DNA of 42,824 nt from Nonomuraea terrae. GTDB taxonomy: Bacteria; Actinomycetota; Actinomycetes; Streptosporangiales; Streptosporangiaceae. The position numbers were made by a program, and so were the translations under genes. The DNA lies in assembly GCF_004348995.1 (NCBI RefSeq), contig NZ_SMKQ01000058.1:1-42824 (forward strand). The letters run 5' to 3'. This document shows positions 1-12,078 of this stretch, in pieces. Every line of letters begins with the position of its first letter. Within the stretch, counting starts at the first letter, position 1. Under the pieces are notes generated by a model. The model did not search any database and was not told the DNA's origin. It worked only from the letters and a program-made list of their open reading frames with translations.

Positions 1-1363
1 GTGGGGGAGGCGGCGGTGGGGGAGGCGTACGTCCCGCCGGTGAACGCAGGCGCACGGCGGACGCTGCGGCCACCACCAGGGCGGCGACGGCGTAGGCGGC
101 CGTCCCCGCCGCGGGCTCGGCCCGGCCCAGGTAGGCGACGGCGCCCGCCACAGGGACGGCGAGCCATTCCCACCGGCCGTCGAGGGCGACGAGCGCGACG
201 ACCAGCAGGGCATACCAGGAGTAGCCGGGTGTGAAGACGAGGAACGCGATCCCGGCCACCGTGAGAGCGCCGTGCCAGGGCCGCTCGGCGTCGCCCCGGC
301 ACAGCACGGCCACGGCCGCGGCCGCGACGACGGCCAGGGCGGCCGGCATGGCCCACGAGTCCGGCAGGAACAGCCGCAGCACCGCGTAACGGTGACCTCC
401 CGTGTCGTCGTAGCCCTCCTCCTTCACGTACCCGAAGAAGTACCCGAGGACGGACGCGCGGGAAGCCAGCACGTACGGCAGGTACGCGAGTGTCACGACG
501 AGCACGGCGGAGCCCGCGACCGCCAGAGCGTCCGACGCCCGCCGCGGCCTGGCGAGCAGGCCGGACAGCGCGCCCGGCAGGGTCACGGCAGGCAGCAGCT
601 TGACGGCGGTGGCCGCGCCGAGCAACGCGCCGCCGAGGACTCTGCGCCGGGCGACGATGGTCAGCGCGATGACGGTGAGCAGGACGCCGAGGACGTCCAC
701 GTGGGCGTTGTTGACCGCCTCGACCGGCACGGCCGGGCACCACGCCCACCAGGCGGCCCGCGCGGGAGCCACCCTCAGCAGCATGATGGTCGTCGCGAAC
801 GCCAGCACCGCGCCGCCGATCTGGAGCGGCTTGTGCCGTGACCCCTCGGGCGAGAGCCGGTGCACGGCCCAGAAGTACGCCTGCGCCAGCGGCGGGTAGA
901 TCGTGTGGACCGCGGGCCGGTTGATGCGCGTACACGACCGGACACCTGTGGGGGAGGGGAGCGGGTAACGGTCGCGGCCCCGGCAGGCGGCGCCTTCGGG
1001 GAAGAGCCAGCGGTCGCGCAACGGCGCCAGCGCGGGATCGGCCGGCGCGTGGTCGTAGGGCGACAGGCCCGCCGCCTGCACCCGGCCGTCCCAGGCGTAC
1101 CGGAAGGAGTCGGTGCTGGTCGCGGGCGGCGCCAGCAGGCCCGTGGCGGCCACCGCGAACCCACCGGCGCCCACCATGAACAGCGCGGCACGTTTCGGTA
1201 CGCGCCGCAGCCGCCACACCGCCACGGCGAACAGTGCCCAGCAGATCGCGTACGGCCCGAGCAGGCCGGTGGGGTCCGTCGAGAGCGAGCCCGCGCGCAC
1301 CGTCAGGGCCAGTGCGCAGACCAGGGCAAGGAGGGGGACGGCCGCCCAGGCGGCGCCGATCAC
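1..1363 (-). CDS. Polytopic membrane glycosyltransferase (GT-C fold, GT87/mannosyltransferase-like), 3' end beyond window
   Basis: This is an open frame of about 454 codons that runs off the left edge, so the C-terminus is missing. The protein is strongly hydrophobic, with many transmembrane stretches, the first directly after the start (VIGAAWAAVPLLALVCALAL). An early loop carries an acidic motif, TDSFRYAWDGRVQAAG, followed by SPYDHAP; this pattern of Asp/Tyr/Asp residues is what GT-C type, lipid-linked sugar transferases use at the active site. The last visible residues are a run of prolines. I chose the GTG at 1363 because no start codon lies in frame between it and the end of the preceding gene; its ribosome site is weak. 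It is the fourth gene of a minus-strand run of sugar-transfer genes, 93 bp after the epimerase, so it probably adds a hexose to a polyprenol-linked or cell-envelope glycan. GT-C membership is fairly sure; donor and acceptor are unknown. Confidence 0.72.
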   Translation of the reverse strand, partial: MIGAAWAAVPLLALVCALALTVRAGSLSTDPTGLLGPYAICWALFAVAVWRLRRVPKRAALFMVGAGGFAVAATGLLAPPATSTDSFRYAWDGRVQAAGLSPYDHAPADPALAPLRDRWLFPEGAACRGRDRYPLPSPTGVRSCTRINRPAVHTIYPPLAQAYFWAVHRLSPEGSRHKPLQIGGAVLAFATTIMLLRVAPARAAWWAWCPAVPVEAVNNAHVDVLGVLLTVIALTIVARRRVLGGALLGAATAVKLLPAVTLPGALSGLLARPRRASDALAVAGSAVLVVTLAYLPYVLASRASVLGYFFGYVKEEGYDDTGGHRYAVLRLFLPDSWAMPAALAVVAAAAVAVLCRGDAERPWHGALTVAGIAFLVFTPGYSWYALLVVALVALDGRWEWLAVPVAGAVAYLGRAEPAAGTAAYAVAALVVAAASAVRLRSPAGRTPPPPPPPP

Positions 1364-1456
1364 GCGGTTCGTCGCCGTCCGCCTCCGCGGCGGCCCGTCG
1401 CGGTCTTCCGTTCTGATGGGTCTGGTCCTCCGAGGATCGGCATGATGACGCGCCGG

Positions 1457-2473
1457 TCAGGCCAGCGGCGCGGTGGCGAACTCCTTCATCCCCTCGCCGA
1501 AACCGACGCGGGCGCGGAAGCCCAGCTCGACGGCAGCCCGTTCCGGCGAGGCCACGATGTGCCGCACGTCGCCCAGCCGATGCTCCCCGGTGACGACGGG
1601 CTCCGGCCCGCCGCGCTGCGCCGCCAGCTCGCGGGCCATCTGGCCGACGGTGTGCGGCTGCCCGCTGGCGATGTTGTAGGCGGTCAGCGTCCCCGGCCGG
1701 CCGCCGGTGAGCGCGGCCACGTTGGCGTCGGCGACGTCGCGGACGTGGACGAAGTCACGCCGCTGCGCGCCGTCCTCGAACACCCGCGGCGCGCGCCCTG
1801 CCTCCAGCGCGGACCGGAAGATCGCGGCGACGCCCGAGTACGGGGTGTCCCGCGGCATCCTCGGGCCGTACACGTTGTGATAGCGCAGGGCGACGGCCGT
1901 TCCGCCCGTCTCGCGGGCCCAGTTCGCGGCCAGGTGCTCCTGCGCCAGCTTGGTGGTGGCGTACGCGTTGCGCGGATCCGCCGCCGCGTCCTCGTCGATG
2001 GCGGCGGCCACCAGGTCCGCCCCGCATCGGGGACAGCGAGGTTCGAACCGTCCTCGCGCCATGTCCTCGGCCGAGCGGGGACCGGGCCGTACGCGGCCGT
2101 GCCGCGCGCAGTCGTAGGCCCCCTCACCGTAGATCACCATCGACGAGGCCAGCACCAGCCGGCCGACCCCGTGCTCCGCCATCGCGGCCAGCAGGACCGC
2201 CGTGCCGTACACGTTGACCGAGGCGTAGTCGGGCATGTCCGCCACGTTCACGCCGAGCCCGACCTTGGCCGCCTGGTGCACGACCACGTCGATGCCCGGC
2301 AGCACCCGGCCGAGGACGGCCGGGTCGCGTACGTCGTCGCCCGTCCGGAGATCGAGCGCGGTCACCCGGTGGCCACCCGCCTCCAGCGCCTCGGCCACGT
2401 GACCGCCGACGAACCCGGCCGCGCCGGTCACCAGCACGTCCATCCGCGAATCGGTCATCCGCGAATCGGTCAT
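1457..2473 (-). CDS. NAD-dependent nucleotide-sugar epimerase/dehydratase, dTDP-L-rhamnose 4-epimerase-like
   Basis: This is an extended short-chain dehydrogenase of 338 residues. The Rossmann motif is TGAAGFVGGHV near the N-terminus, and the catalytic YxxxK is in NAYATTKLAQEH. Between them sits an insertion with a single Cys (YDCARHGR) and then a CxxC pair (PRCPRCGADL), a pattern I recall from rhamnose 4-epimerases of the WbiB type, where it may bind zinc. The reaction would be interconversion of dTDP-L-rhamnose and dTDP-6-deoxy-L-talose, or a related 4-epimerisation; substrate is inferred. The start ATG overlaps the stop of the upstream DUF2064 gene (ATGA), so translation is coupled. Two other in-frame ATGs lie 15 and 30 bases further in because the 15-base unit encoding MTDSR is tandemly duplicated; the third ATG (MDVLVTGAAG) is where the fold itself begins, so the first ten residues may be dispensable. 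Confidence 0.85.
   Translation of the reverse strand: MTDSRMTDSRMDVLVTGAAGFVGGHVAEALEAGGHRVTALDLRTGDDVRDPAVLGRVLPGIDVVVHQAAKVGLGVNVADMPDYASVNVYGTAVLLAAMAEHGVGRLVLASSMVIYGEGAYDCARHGRVRPGPRSAEDMARGRFEPRCPRCGADLVAAAIDEDAAADPRNAYATTKLAQEHLAANWARETGGTAVALRYHNVYGPRMPRDTPYSGVAAIFRSALEAGRAPRVFEDGAQRRDFVHVRDVADANVAALTGGRPGTLTAYNIASGQPHTVGQMARELAAQRGGPEPVVTGEHRLGDVRHIVASPERAAVELGFRARVGFGEGMKEFATAPLA
2441..2473. repeat. 15-bp tandem duplication at the epimerase start codon
   Basis: The unit CATCCGCGAATCGGT (plus strand) occurs twice in a row, followed by a third CAT. It gives three in-frame ATG codons on the minus strand and the peptide MTDSRMTDSRM. It looks like replication slippage. The first copy also supplies the ATGA overlap with the upstream gene. 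Confidence 0.9.
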
Positions 2474-3141
2474 CGTGCCGCCCCGATCGCGTCGAGCGCG
2501 GCGGCGTAACGGGAACCCGGGATCAACGCCGCCACCTCGATGGCGTCGGCGATGGTGTCCACATCGGTCAGGCACGGCAGCAAGGCGACGCGCATCCCCA
2601 TCTCCCTCAGTCTTCGCAGCTGGATCTCTCCGGTGGTGGGCTCCGACATCGGCACGCCCAGCAGCAGCGCACGGGCGGGGACGCGCAGGCCGAGCAGCCA
2701 GAAGCCGCCGTCGTTCGCGGGGCCGAACACCGCGTCGTGGCCGGTCAGCAGCGACAGCGCGTCGGCCAGCAGGCCGCGGGTGACCTGCGGCGTGTCCATG
2801 CCGATGAGCACGGTCGGCACGGGCAGCGAGCGGTGCGCGTCCTCGAAGGCCGCGGCCAGCCGTTCGTCCAGCCCCCGCCCGCGCTGCGGCAGCACGGTGA
2901 AGCCCGCGGGCAGCCACGCGCCGGGCGCGCCGTCCAGGGCGAGCACCCGGCGCGCGGCCGGGACCTGGGCGACCGTCCGCAGCGTGTCCTCGAGGGCCGC
3001 GCCGGCCAGGGCGGCGGCCTCACCCGGGGTGAGCGGCGGAACGAGCCGGGTCTTGACCCGTCCGGGGACGGGCTCCTTGGCGATCACGAGCAGCTGACCG
3101 TCGGCGCGGTCCTGCTCGGGCGGGCCGAACGCCGGGTTCAC
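2470..3141 (-). CDS. DUF2064 / TIGR04282-type GT-A transferase
   Basis: The 223-residue protein has the GT-A nucleotide-sugar fold of the DUF2064 family (called 'rSAM/selenodomain-associated transferase 1' or arsenosugar-biosynthesis transferase). Visible family marks are VIAKEPVPGRVKTRLVPPL at the N-terminus, the metal-binding type acidic motif IGMDTPQV in the middle and GPANDGGFWLLGL after it. It begins with GTG overlapping the stop of the GT2 gene (GTGA) and ends with an ATGA overlap into the epimerase, so all three are coupled. Members are usually found beside a GT2 partner, as here. The enzyme probably transfers or activates a sugar in the cytosol; its exact substrate is unknown, and the radical-SAM and arsenosugar partners implied by family names are not seen in this window. 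Confidence 0.82.
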   Translation of the reverse strand: MNPAFGPPEQDRADGQLLVIAKEPVPGRVKTRLVPPLTPGEAAALAGAALEDTLRTVAQVPAARRVLALDGAPGAWLPAGFTVLPQRGRGLDERLAAAFEDAHRSLPVPTVLIGMDTPQVTRGLLADALSLLTGHDAVFGPANDGGFWLLGLRVPARALLLGVPMSEPTTGEIQLRRLREMGMRVALLPCLTDVDTIADAIEVAALIPGSRYAAALDAIGAAR

Positions 3142-3797
3142 GGGGCCCGCCGGGCCATGACGCGCCGCATGTCGCCGATCGCCCGCAGCGTCCCGCGCAG
3201 CGTGCCGGTCACCTTGGACCTGCCCTTACGGGGCAGGTAGTCGACCTCGACCTCGCCGATGCGCCGGCCCGCCTCCGCCGCGCGCAGGACCATCTCCAGC
3301 GGGTAGCCGAAGCGCCGGTCGACCAGCCCGAGACCGATCAGTTCCAGCCGCCTGCCGGCCCGCATCGGCCCCAGATCGTGCAGCGGAGCACCGGTACGGC
3401 GCCGCAACGTCCTGGCCAGCACGGCGTTGCCGAGTCTGGCGTGCACCGGCCACGAGCCGCCCGGCCGCAGGACACGGCGGCCGAGCACGAGATCGGCCGC
3501 ACCCGAGACGACGGGCCCGCACACGCGCGGCAGCTGCTCGGGGTCCAGCGACGCGTCGGCGTCCATGAAGCACACGACGTCCGAGGCGGCGGCCGTCAGG
3601 CCCGCATGGCAGGCGGCCCCGAACCCGCGGCGCGGCTCGCTCACGACCGTGGCGCCGAGCTCTGCCGCGATCTTGGCGGATCCGTCGGCCGACCCGTTGT
3701 CGACCACGATCGCGTGGAAGCCGCGCGGCATGCGCCCGAGCACCCATGGGAGCGCCTCCGCCTCGTTCAGGCAGGGCATCACCACGTCGATGTCCAT
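3138..3797 (-). CDS. GT2 family glycosyltransferase (polyprenol-phosphate sugar transferase-like)
   Basis: This is a 219-residue GT-A enzyme. The start ATG gives MDIDVVMPCLNEAEALPWVL, the canonical first strand of GT2 enzymes; longer in-frame starts only add sequence with no family resemblance. Donor-binding motifs are VVDNGSADGS and the DxD-type MDADASLDPE. There is no C-terminal transmembrane segment, unlike many dolichol-phosphate mannose synthases, so it is a soluble or peripheral form. The end, YLPRKGRSKVTGTLRGT, is typical of polyprenyl-phosphate transferases. It is the first gene of the coupled cluster with DUF2064, epimerase and membrane transferase, and may load a sugar on polyprenol phosphate for the membrane enzyme. 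No clear promoter was identified in the gap upstream. Confidence 0.85.
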   Translation of the reverse strand: MDIDVVMPCLNEAEALPWVLGRMPRGFHAIVVDNGSADGSAKIAAELGATVVSEPRRGFGAACHAGLTAAASDVVCFMDADASLDPEQLPRVCGPVVSGAADLVLGRRVLRPGGSWPVHARLGNAVLARTLRRRTGAPLHDLGPMRAGRRLELIGLGLVDRRFGYPLEMVLRAAEAGRRIGEVEVDYLPRKGRSKVTGTLRGTLRAIGDMRRVMARRAP

Positions 3798-3859
3798 GCC
3801 GCCGACGCTATGCGGCGCCTCGGCCGCGGCTCCCATGCGAAAAGCCGTCTTTCCGAGAA

Positions 3860-4019
3860 ATGACCCCGGCACGGGAACTCGCTGAATTCGCGCCGGTGCC
3901 GGACGGACGCCCGAGCGGCTCGGCATGCTGGTCGAACACCGCGACGCCGTCCGCCGCCGGATCCGTGAGCTGACCCTGTCGCTCGCGGCGATCGAGTACA
4001 AGATCGCCACGTACGGGGG
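3860..4019 (+). pseudogene. Frameshifted C-terminal remnant of a MerR-family regulator
   Basis: Two adjacent frames together spell the C-terminal half of a MerR-type regulator. The first frame gives MTPARELAEFAP; the second, after an indel near 3887-3892, gives RAGAGRTPERLGMLVEHRD and then RRRIRELTLSLAAIEYKIATYGG, which matches the dimerisation helix and terminal I-x-x-KI-x-x-YxG pattern of this family. The DNA-binding N-terminus is absent: the stretch before it is the start region of the minus-strand GT2 gene. Only about 50 codons survive, so this is a relic. It lies beside a TetR/SDR pair and may be what is left of an earlier regulator of that locus. Confidence 0.6.
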
Positions 4020-4100
4020 TTCGACGGGCCGGACGTTCGCGCCCTCGACCCCGCCACGCCCTGAACGCCTGTCACGGCCTCCGGTGCCGTCGGCGCGTGC

Positions 4101-4820
4101 TCAGGACGCGGCGAGCCGGTCCAGCAGTTCGCCGAGCAGGGCGCGCTCGCCGGGGGTGAGCCCCTCCGGGTCCTCGTCGACGAGTGCGCGCAGCGTCAGC
4201 GCCGCACTGGCCCGCGACGTCGCGGCGGCCGCTTGGTGCGACGCCGGCTGCTCCGCGCCCGGATGGAGAACGGCGGCCAGCGCCGCTTCGCGGACGCGGT
4301 CCGACAGCCCCATGTCCCTGTCGTCCTCGGGCCGGGTGATCAGACTGAGCGTGACCCCGATGTTCGCGGCCAGGATCTGCTCGGCCGCGTCGTCGGCCGG
4401 GACCTTCAGCGACCCTCGGCGGGCGGCCACGGTCAGGAGGTCGCGCAGCATGGCGTGCGCGGGTGCGGTGATGGCGCAGGGCTTGCCGGGCTCGATCCGG
4501 CCGTACAGCAGCGCGTAGAAGGCAGGGTGTTCCACCCCGAACCGCACATGCCGGTCCCAGCCCCGGCGAATGTCGTTCACGGGGTCGCCCGAGTCGCTCG
4601 GGGCGTGCCGCTGGACGTACTGGCTGAACCCGTGGTTGATCACTGCGTCGATCAGGCCCTGCTTGCTGCCGAAGTGGTGGTACAGCGTCGGCGCCTGAAC
4701 CCCGGCGCGTTCGCAGACGGCGCGGGTCGAGAGGGTGCGGTCGCCGGAGCTCTGCAGGAGCTCGGCGGCGGCCAGGAGGAGTCGATCGCGTGCGTTGCCG
4801 GCCTGCCCTGGGTTACTCAC
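4101..4820 (-). CDS. TetR-family transcriptional regulator
   Basis: The 239-residue protein starts with GTG and has the TetR helix-turn-helix at about residues 8-55: ARDRLLLAAAELLQSSG, then LSTRAVCERAGVQAPTLYHHFGSKQGL, with the family signature TLYHHFGSK. The C-terminal ligand-binding part (TetR_C type) holds YALLYGRIEPGKPCAI. It is transcribed away from the SDR gene, and the 74-bp gap between them carries two overlapping palindromes matching its likely operator, so it probably represses both itself and the SDR. The inducer is unknown. There are no signs of damage. Confidence 0.9.
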   Translation of the reverse strand: MSNPGQAGNARDRLLLAAAELLQSSGDRTLSTRAVCERAGVQAPTLYHHFGSKQGLIDAVINHGFSQYVQRHAPSDSGDPVNDIRRGWDRHVRFGVEHPAFYALLYGRIEPGKPCAITAPAHAMLRDLLTVAARRGSLKVPADDAAEQILAANIGVTLSLITRPEDDRDMGLSDRVREAALAAVLHPGAEQPASHQAAAATSRASAALTLRALVDEDPEGLTPGERALLGELLDRLAAS

Positions 4821-4823
4821 CCC

Positions 4824-4864
4824 GCTATAGTACGCTTTATAGCGCTATAGAGTTGTATATAGCG
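4824..4864. promoter_or_regulatory. Twin overlapping operators for the TetR regulator
   Basis: The divergent TetR/SDR gap is an A/T-rich patch. It holds GCTATA-N8-TATAGC (4824-4843) and, overlapping it, CGCTATA-N8-TATAGCG (4843-4864). The shared centre is a perfect 12-bp palindrome, TATAGCGCTATA (4838-4849). The half-site TATAGC thus recurs every 14-20 bp, which suits two TetR dimers bound side by side. The patch also holds the most likely -10 regions for both genes, so binding would block both. Confidence 0.75.
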
Positions 4865-4894
4865 TATGTAGCGACGTGTGGGGGAGATCGCGCC

Positions 4895-5734
4895 ATGAAG
4901 ACCTGGTACATCACCGGTGGCACGCCCGGCGGCTTCGGCATGGCCTACGCGAACGCCGCGCTGGAAGGCGGCGACCGCGTCGTGCTGACCACCCGCCGGC
5001 CCGGCGAGTTGCGCTACTGGGCCGCGCGCCACCGGGACAGGGCTCTCGTCCTGCCTCTCGACGTCACCGACCCGCGGCAGGTCCGGCAGACCGTGGCCGA
5101 GGCCGAGACGCGCTTCGGCGGCATCGACGTCCTGGTCAACAACGCCGGGCGCGGTTGGTACGGCTCGGTCGAGGGCATGGACGACGCCGCGCTGCGGAAG
5201 GTGTTCGAGCTGAACTTCTTCTCGGTCCTGGAGGTGACCCGTGCCGTGCTGCCCGGCATGCGCAGGCGCGGGAGCGGATGGATCGTCAACATGTCGTCGG
5301 TCGCCGGGCTGGTCGGCGTCCCCGGCTTCGGCTTCTACAGCGCGGCGAAATTCGCCCTGGAAGGGCTGACGGACGTGTTGCGTCAGGAAGTGGCGCCTTT
5401 CGGGATCAAGGTGCTCGCGGTGGAGCCGGGCGCCTTCCGTACCCGGGCCTACGCGGGCTTCGCCGGCCAGCCGATCGACGAGAGCGTGCCGGACTACTGG
5501 CCGATGCTCGCCGTCGTCCGCGACGGCATGATCGCCGAGAACGGCCAGCAGCCCGGCGATCCCGACCGCGGTGCCCGTGCCGTCATCGCCGCGATCGATC
5601 AGGACGATCCGCCCAAGCGGCTCGTCCTGGGGAGCGCGGGGTACGACCGCGTGCTGCACCGGCTGGAAGCCATGCTGGCCGAGCTCCGCGGCCAGGAGGC
5701 CGTCGCGCGCGGCACCGATTTCCCGGCGGCTTGA
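4895..5734 (+). CDS. Classical SDR-family oxidoreductase
   Basis: This 279-residue NAD(P)-dependent enzyme has the motifs of classical short-chain dehydrogenases: TGGTPGGFG (cofactor binding), LPLDVTD, VNNAGRG, then MSS (catalytic Ser) and YSAAK (catalytic Tyr and Lys), with the PGAFRT segment after it. The second Gly-loop residue is a Pro (GGTPGGFG rather than GGSSGIG), as in a common actinobacterial subgroup that oxidises or reduces small carbonyls. The chosen ATG follows a strong ribosome site, GGGGGAG, at 4880-4886. It is alone on its transcript, divergent from the TetR gene, and is probably induced by the ligand of that repressor. Substrate is unknown. Confidence 0.92.
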   Translation: MKTWYITGGTPGGFGMAYANAALEGGDRVVLTTRRPGELRYWAARHRDRALVLPLDVTDPRQVRQTVAEAETRFGGIDVLVNNAGRGWYGSVEGMDDAALRKVFELNFFSVLEVTRAVLPGMRRRGSGWIVNMSSVAGLVGVPGFGFYSAAKFALEGLTDVLRQEVAPFGIKVLAVEPGAFRTRAYAGFAGQPIDESVPDYWPMLAVVRDGMIAENGQQPGDPDRGARAVIAAIDQDDPPKRLVLGSAGYDRVLHRLEAMLAELRGQEAVARGTDFPAA

Positions 5735-5759
5735 CGTCCCCGGCAGATCACGGTCCCTG

Positions 5760-10356
<4,597 letters not shown>

Positions 10357-10365
10357 CGCCGGCCG

Positions 10366-10395
10366 GTTCGTGGGCTCAGTGTTCGTGGGCTCAGG
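10366..10395. repeat. 15-bp tandem duplication across the methyltransferase stop codon
   Basis: GTTCGTGGGCTCAGT and GTTCGTGGGCTCAGG lie head to tail (14 of 15 identical). The second copy contains the TGA stop of the minus-strand methyltransferase; the first copy is its duplicate just downstream and adds a spare TGA in the same frame. It looks like slippage. Confidence 0.88.
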
Positions 10396-11203
10396 GTTTG
10401 CGGGCCACGCCGCAGACCGCGCTGATCACGGCGGCCGGTTCGTCCCAGCGGTCGGGGTCGGGATGCCACTCCGGGGTCGGCACCACGCCGGGCTCCACGA
10501 CTTCCAGACCGGTGAAGAAATCGGCGATCTGCTCGGGGCTGCGGAGCTGGTAGGTGTTGGCGGCGTTCTGGTTGTAGGCGGTGACAGCCTCGATCAGGGC
10601 GGGGTTGGTGTTCGTCCCGTCGCTCAGCACCAGGTAGCTTCCGGACGGGAGAGGACGCATGAGCCGTTCGACGATGCCGCGTGGGTCGTCGTCGTCCGCC
10701 ACCTGCCCGGCGATGCTGAGCATCATGACCGCTATCGGCCGGGTGAAGTCCAGCGTCCTCGCGGCCTCCTCCAGGATGAGGTCCGGCCGGCGGACATCCG
10801 AGTCGACGTAGTCCGTGGCGCCCTCGGGGGTGCTGGTGAGCAGGGCTCGGGCGTGCGCCAGCACGATGGGGTCGTGGTCGACGTACACGACGCGCGTTTC
10901 GGGCGCGATGCCCTGGGCGACCTCGTGCGTGTTGTTCGCCGTGGGCAGGCCGGTGCCGATGTCCAGGAACTGCCGGATCCCGGCTTCCTGAACGAGATGG
11001 CGGACGGAGCGGATGAGGAATTCGCGTTGCAGCCGCGCGACCATCGCGAAGTCGGGGAACAGCCGCAGCAAGGTCTCGCCGGCCTCACGGTCCACCGGGA
11101 AGTGGTCCTTGCCTCCGAGAAGGAAGTCCCATACCCGGGCGGAGTGCGGCACGGTGGTGTCTACACGGGCCCAGGCGGACGCCTCGGCATCGCTGTCACG
11201 CAT
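10391..11203 (-). CDS. SAV2177/DUF574-family SAM-dependent methyltransferase
   Basis: The 270-residue protein belongs to a large, almost exclusively actinobacterial family of Rossmann-fold methyltransferases. The N-terminal hallmark is TTVPHSARVWDFLLGGKDHF, which positions the family's lid helix. The SAM site is QFLDIGTGLPTANNTHEVA, followed by VVYVDHDPIVLAHARALL and later YLVLSDGT. A C-terminal LRSPEQIADFFTGLEVVEPG is typical. An ATG six codons upstream (MGWSST, at 11221) is also possible. Members number dozens per Streptomyces genome and their substrates are mostly unknown. It converges with the phosphatase and shows no operon partner. No strong ribosome site precedes either start, so the message may be leaderless. 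Confidence 0.9.
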   Translation of the reverse strand: MRDSDAEASAWARVDTTVPHSARVWDFLLGGKDHFPVDREAGETLLRLFPDFAMVARLQREFLIRSVRHLVQEAGIRQFLDIGTGLPTANNTHEVAQGIAPETRVVYVDHDPIVLAHARALLTSTPEGATDYVDSDVRRPDLILEEAARTLDFTRPIAVMMLSIAGQVADDDDPRGIVERLMRPLPSGSYLVLSDGTNTNPALIEAVTAYNQNAANTYQLRSPEQIADFFTGLEVVEPGVVPTPEWHPDPDRWDEPAAVISAVCGVARKP

Positions 11204-11304
11204 GGTGGAAGACCATCCCATATCAAGATCGAATACTTGTTTCGACACTATCGCACCATTGTGCCGTCCATCACGGCCTTGATCGATTTCCCAGGCGCCG
11301 GCAC

Positions 11305-12078
11305 TCAGGACGGCGCGACCATCGGGGTGCCGGCGACCGGGTCGGGGACCACGACGCAGCTGAGGCCGAAGACCTTCTCGACCAGCTCCGCGGTGATCAC
11401 CGCGCTCGGCGCGCCCTCGGCGACGATGGCGCCGTCGGCCATCGCGACGACGTGGTCGCAGAAGCGGCTGGCGAGGTTGAGGTCGTGCAACACGAGCACG
11501 ATCGTCTTCCCGGACTCCGCGTTCAGCCGTCGCAGCAGGCGCAGGAGCTCCACCTGGTGGTTGATGTCCAGGTAGGTCGTGGGCTCGTCGAGCAGCAGCA
11601 GGTCGGTGTCCTGGGCGAGCGCCATCGCCACCCAGACGCGCTGCCGCTGCCCGCCGGACAGGTGCCGCAGCGGCCGGTTCACCAGGTCCGCGGTGCCGGT
11701 GGCGTCGAGGGCACGCGCGACGGCGTCGTCGTCGTGTCCGGTCCACCGGCGGAACCAGCCCTGGTGGGGGTAGCGGCCGCGGCCGACCAGGTCGGCGACG
11801 GTGATGCCGTCGGGCGCGACGGGGGTCTGCGGCAGCAGGCCGAGCACCTTGGCCACCTCGTGGGTGCTCAGCTCGGTCATCGCCTTCCCGTCGAGGTACA
11901 CGGCGCCGTGGCGCGGCTTGAGCAGCCGGGCCAGGCCGCGCAGCAGCGTGGACTTGCCGCACGCGTTCGCTCCCACGATCGCGGTGACCTTCCCGGCCGG
12001 GATCTCGACGTCGAGGCCGGTCACGATCGCCCGATCGTCGTAGCCGAGGGTCAGGTCGTCGGCGCGCAGTCGGGTCAT
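11305..12078 (-). CDS. Iron-siderophore ABC importer ATPase (FecE/FhuC type)
   Basis: The 257-residue ATPase has all expected motifs: Walker A GANACGKST, Q-loop LLPQTPVAPDG, signature LSGGQRQRVWVAMALAQ, Walker B DLLLLDEPTTYLD and the switch His in LVLHDLNLASRF. DINHQVELLRLLRRL is characteristic of siderophore and B12 importers. It starts at ATG overlapping the stop of the permease gene (ATGA). It is the last gene of a minus-strand operon that begins with a siderophore-binding lipoprotein under an iron box. The gene itself is intact, but two upstream partners are truncated, so the transporter as a whole is probably not functional. Confidence 0.93.
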   Translation of the reverse strand: MTRLRADDLTLGYDDRAIVTGLDVEIPAGKVTAIVGANACGKSTLLRGLARLLKPRHGAVYLDGKAMTELSTHEVAKVLGLLPQTPVAPDGITVADLVGRGRYPHQGWFRRWTGHDDDAVARALDATGTADLVNRPLRHLSGGQRQRVWVAMALAQDTDLLLLDEPTTYLDINHQVELLRLLRRLNAESGKTIVLVLHDLNLASRFCDHVVAMADGAIVAEGAPSAVITAELVEKVFGLSCVVVPDPVAGTPMVAPS

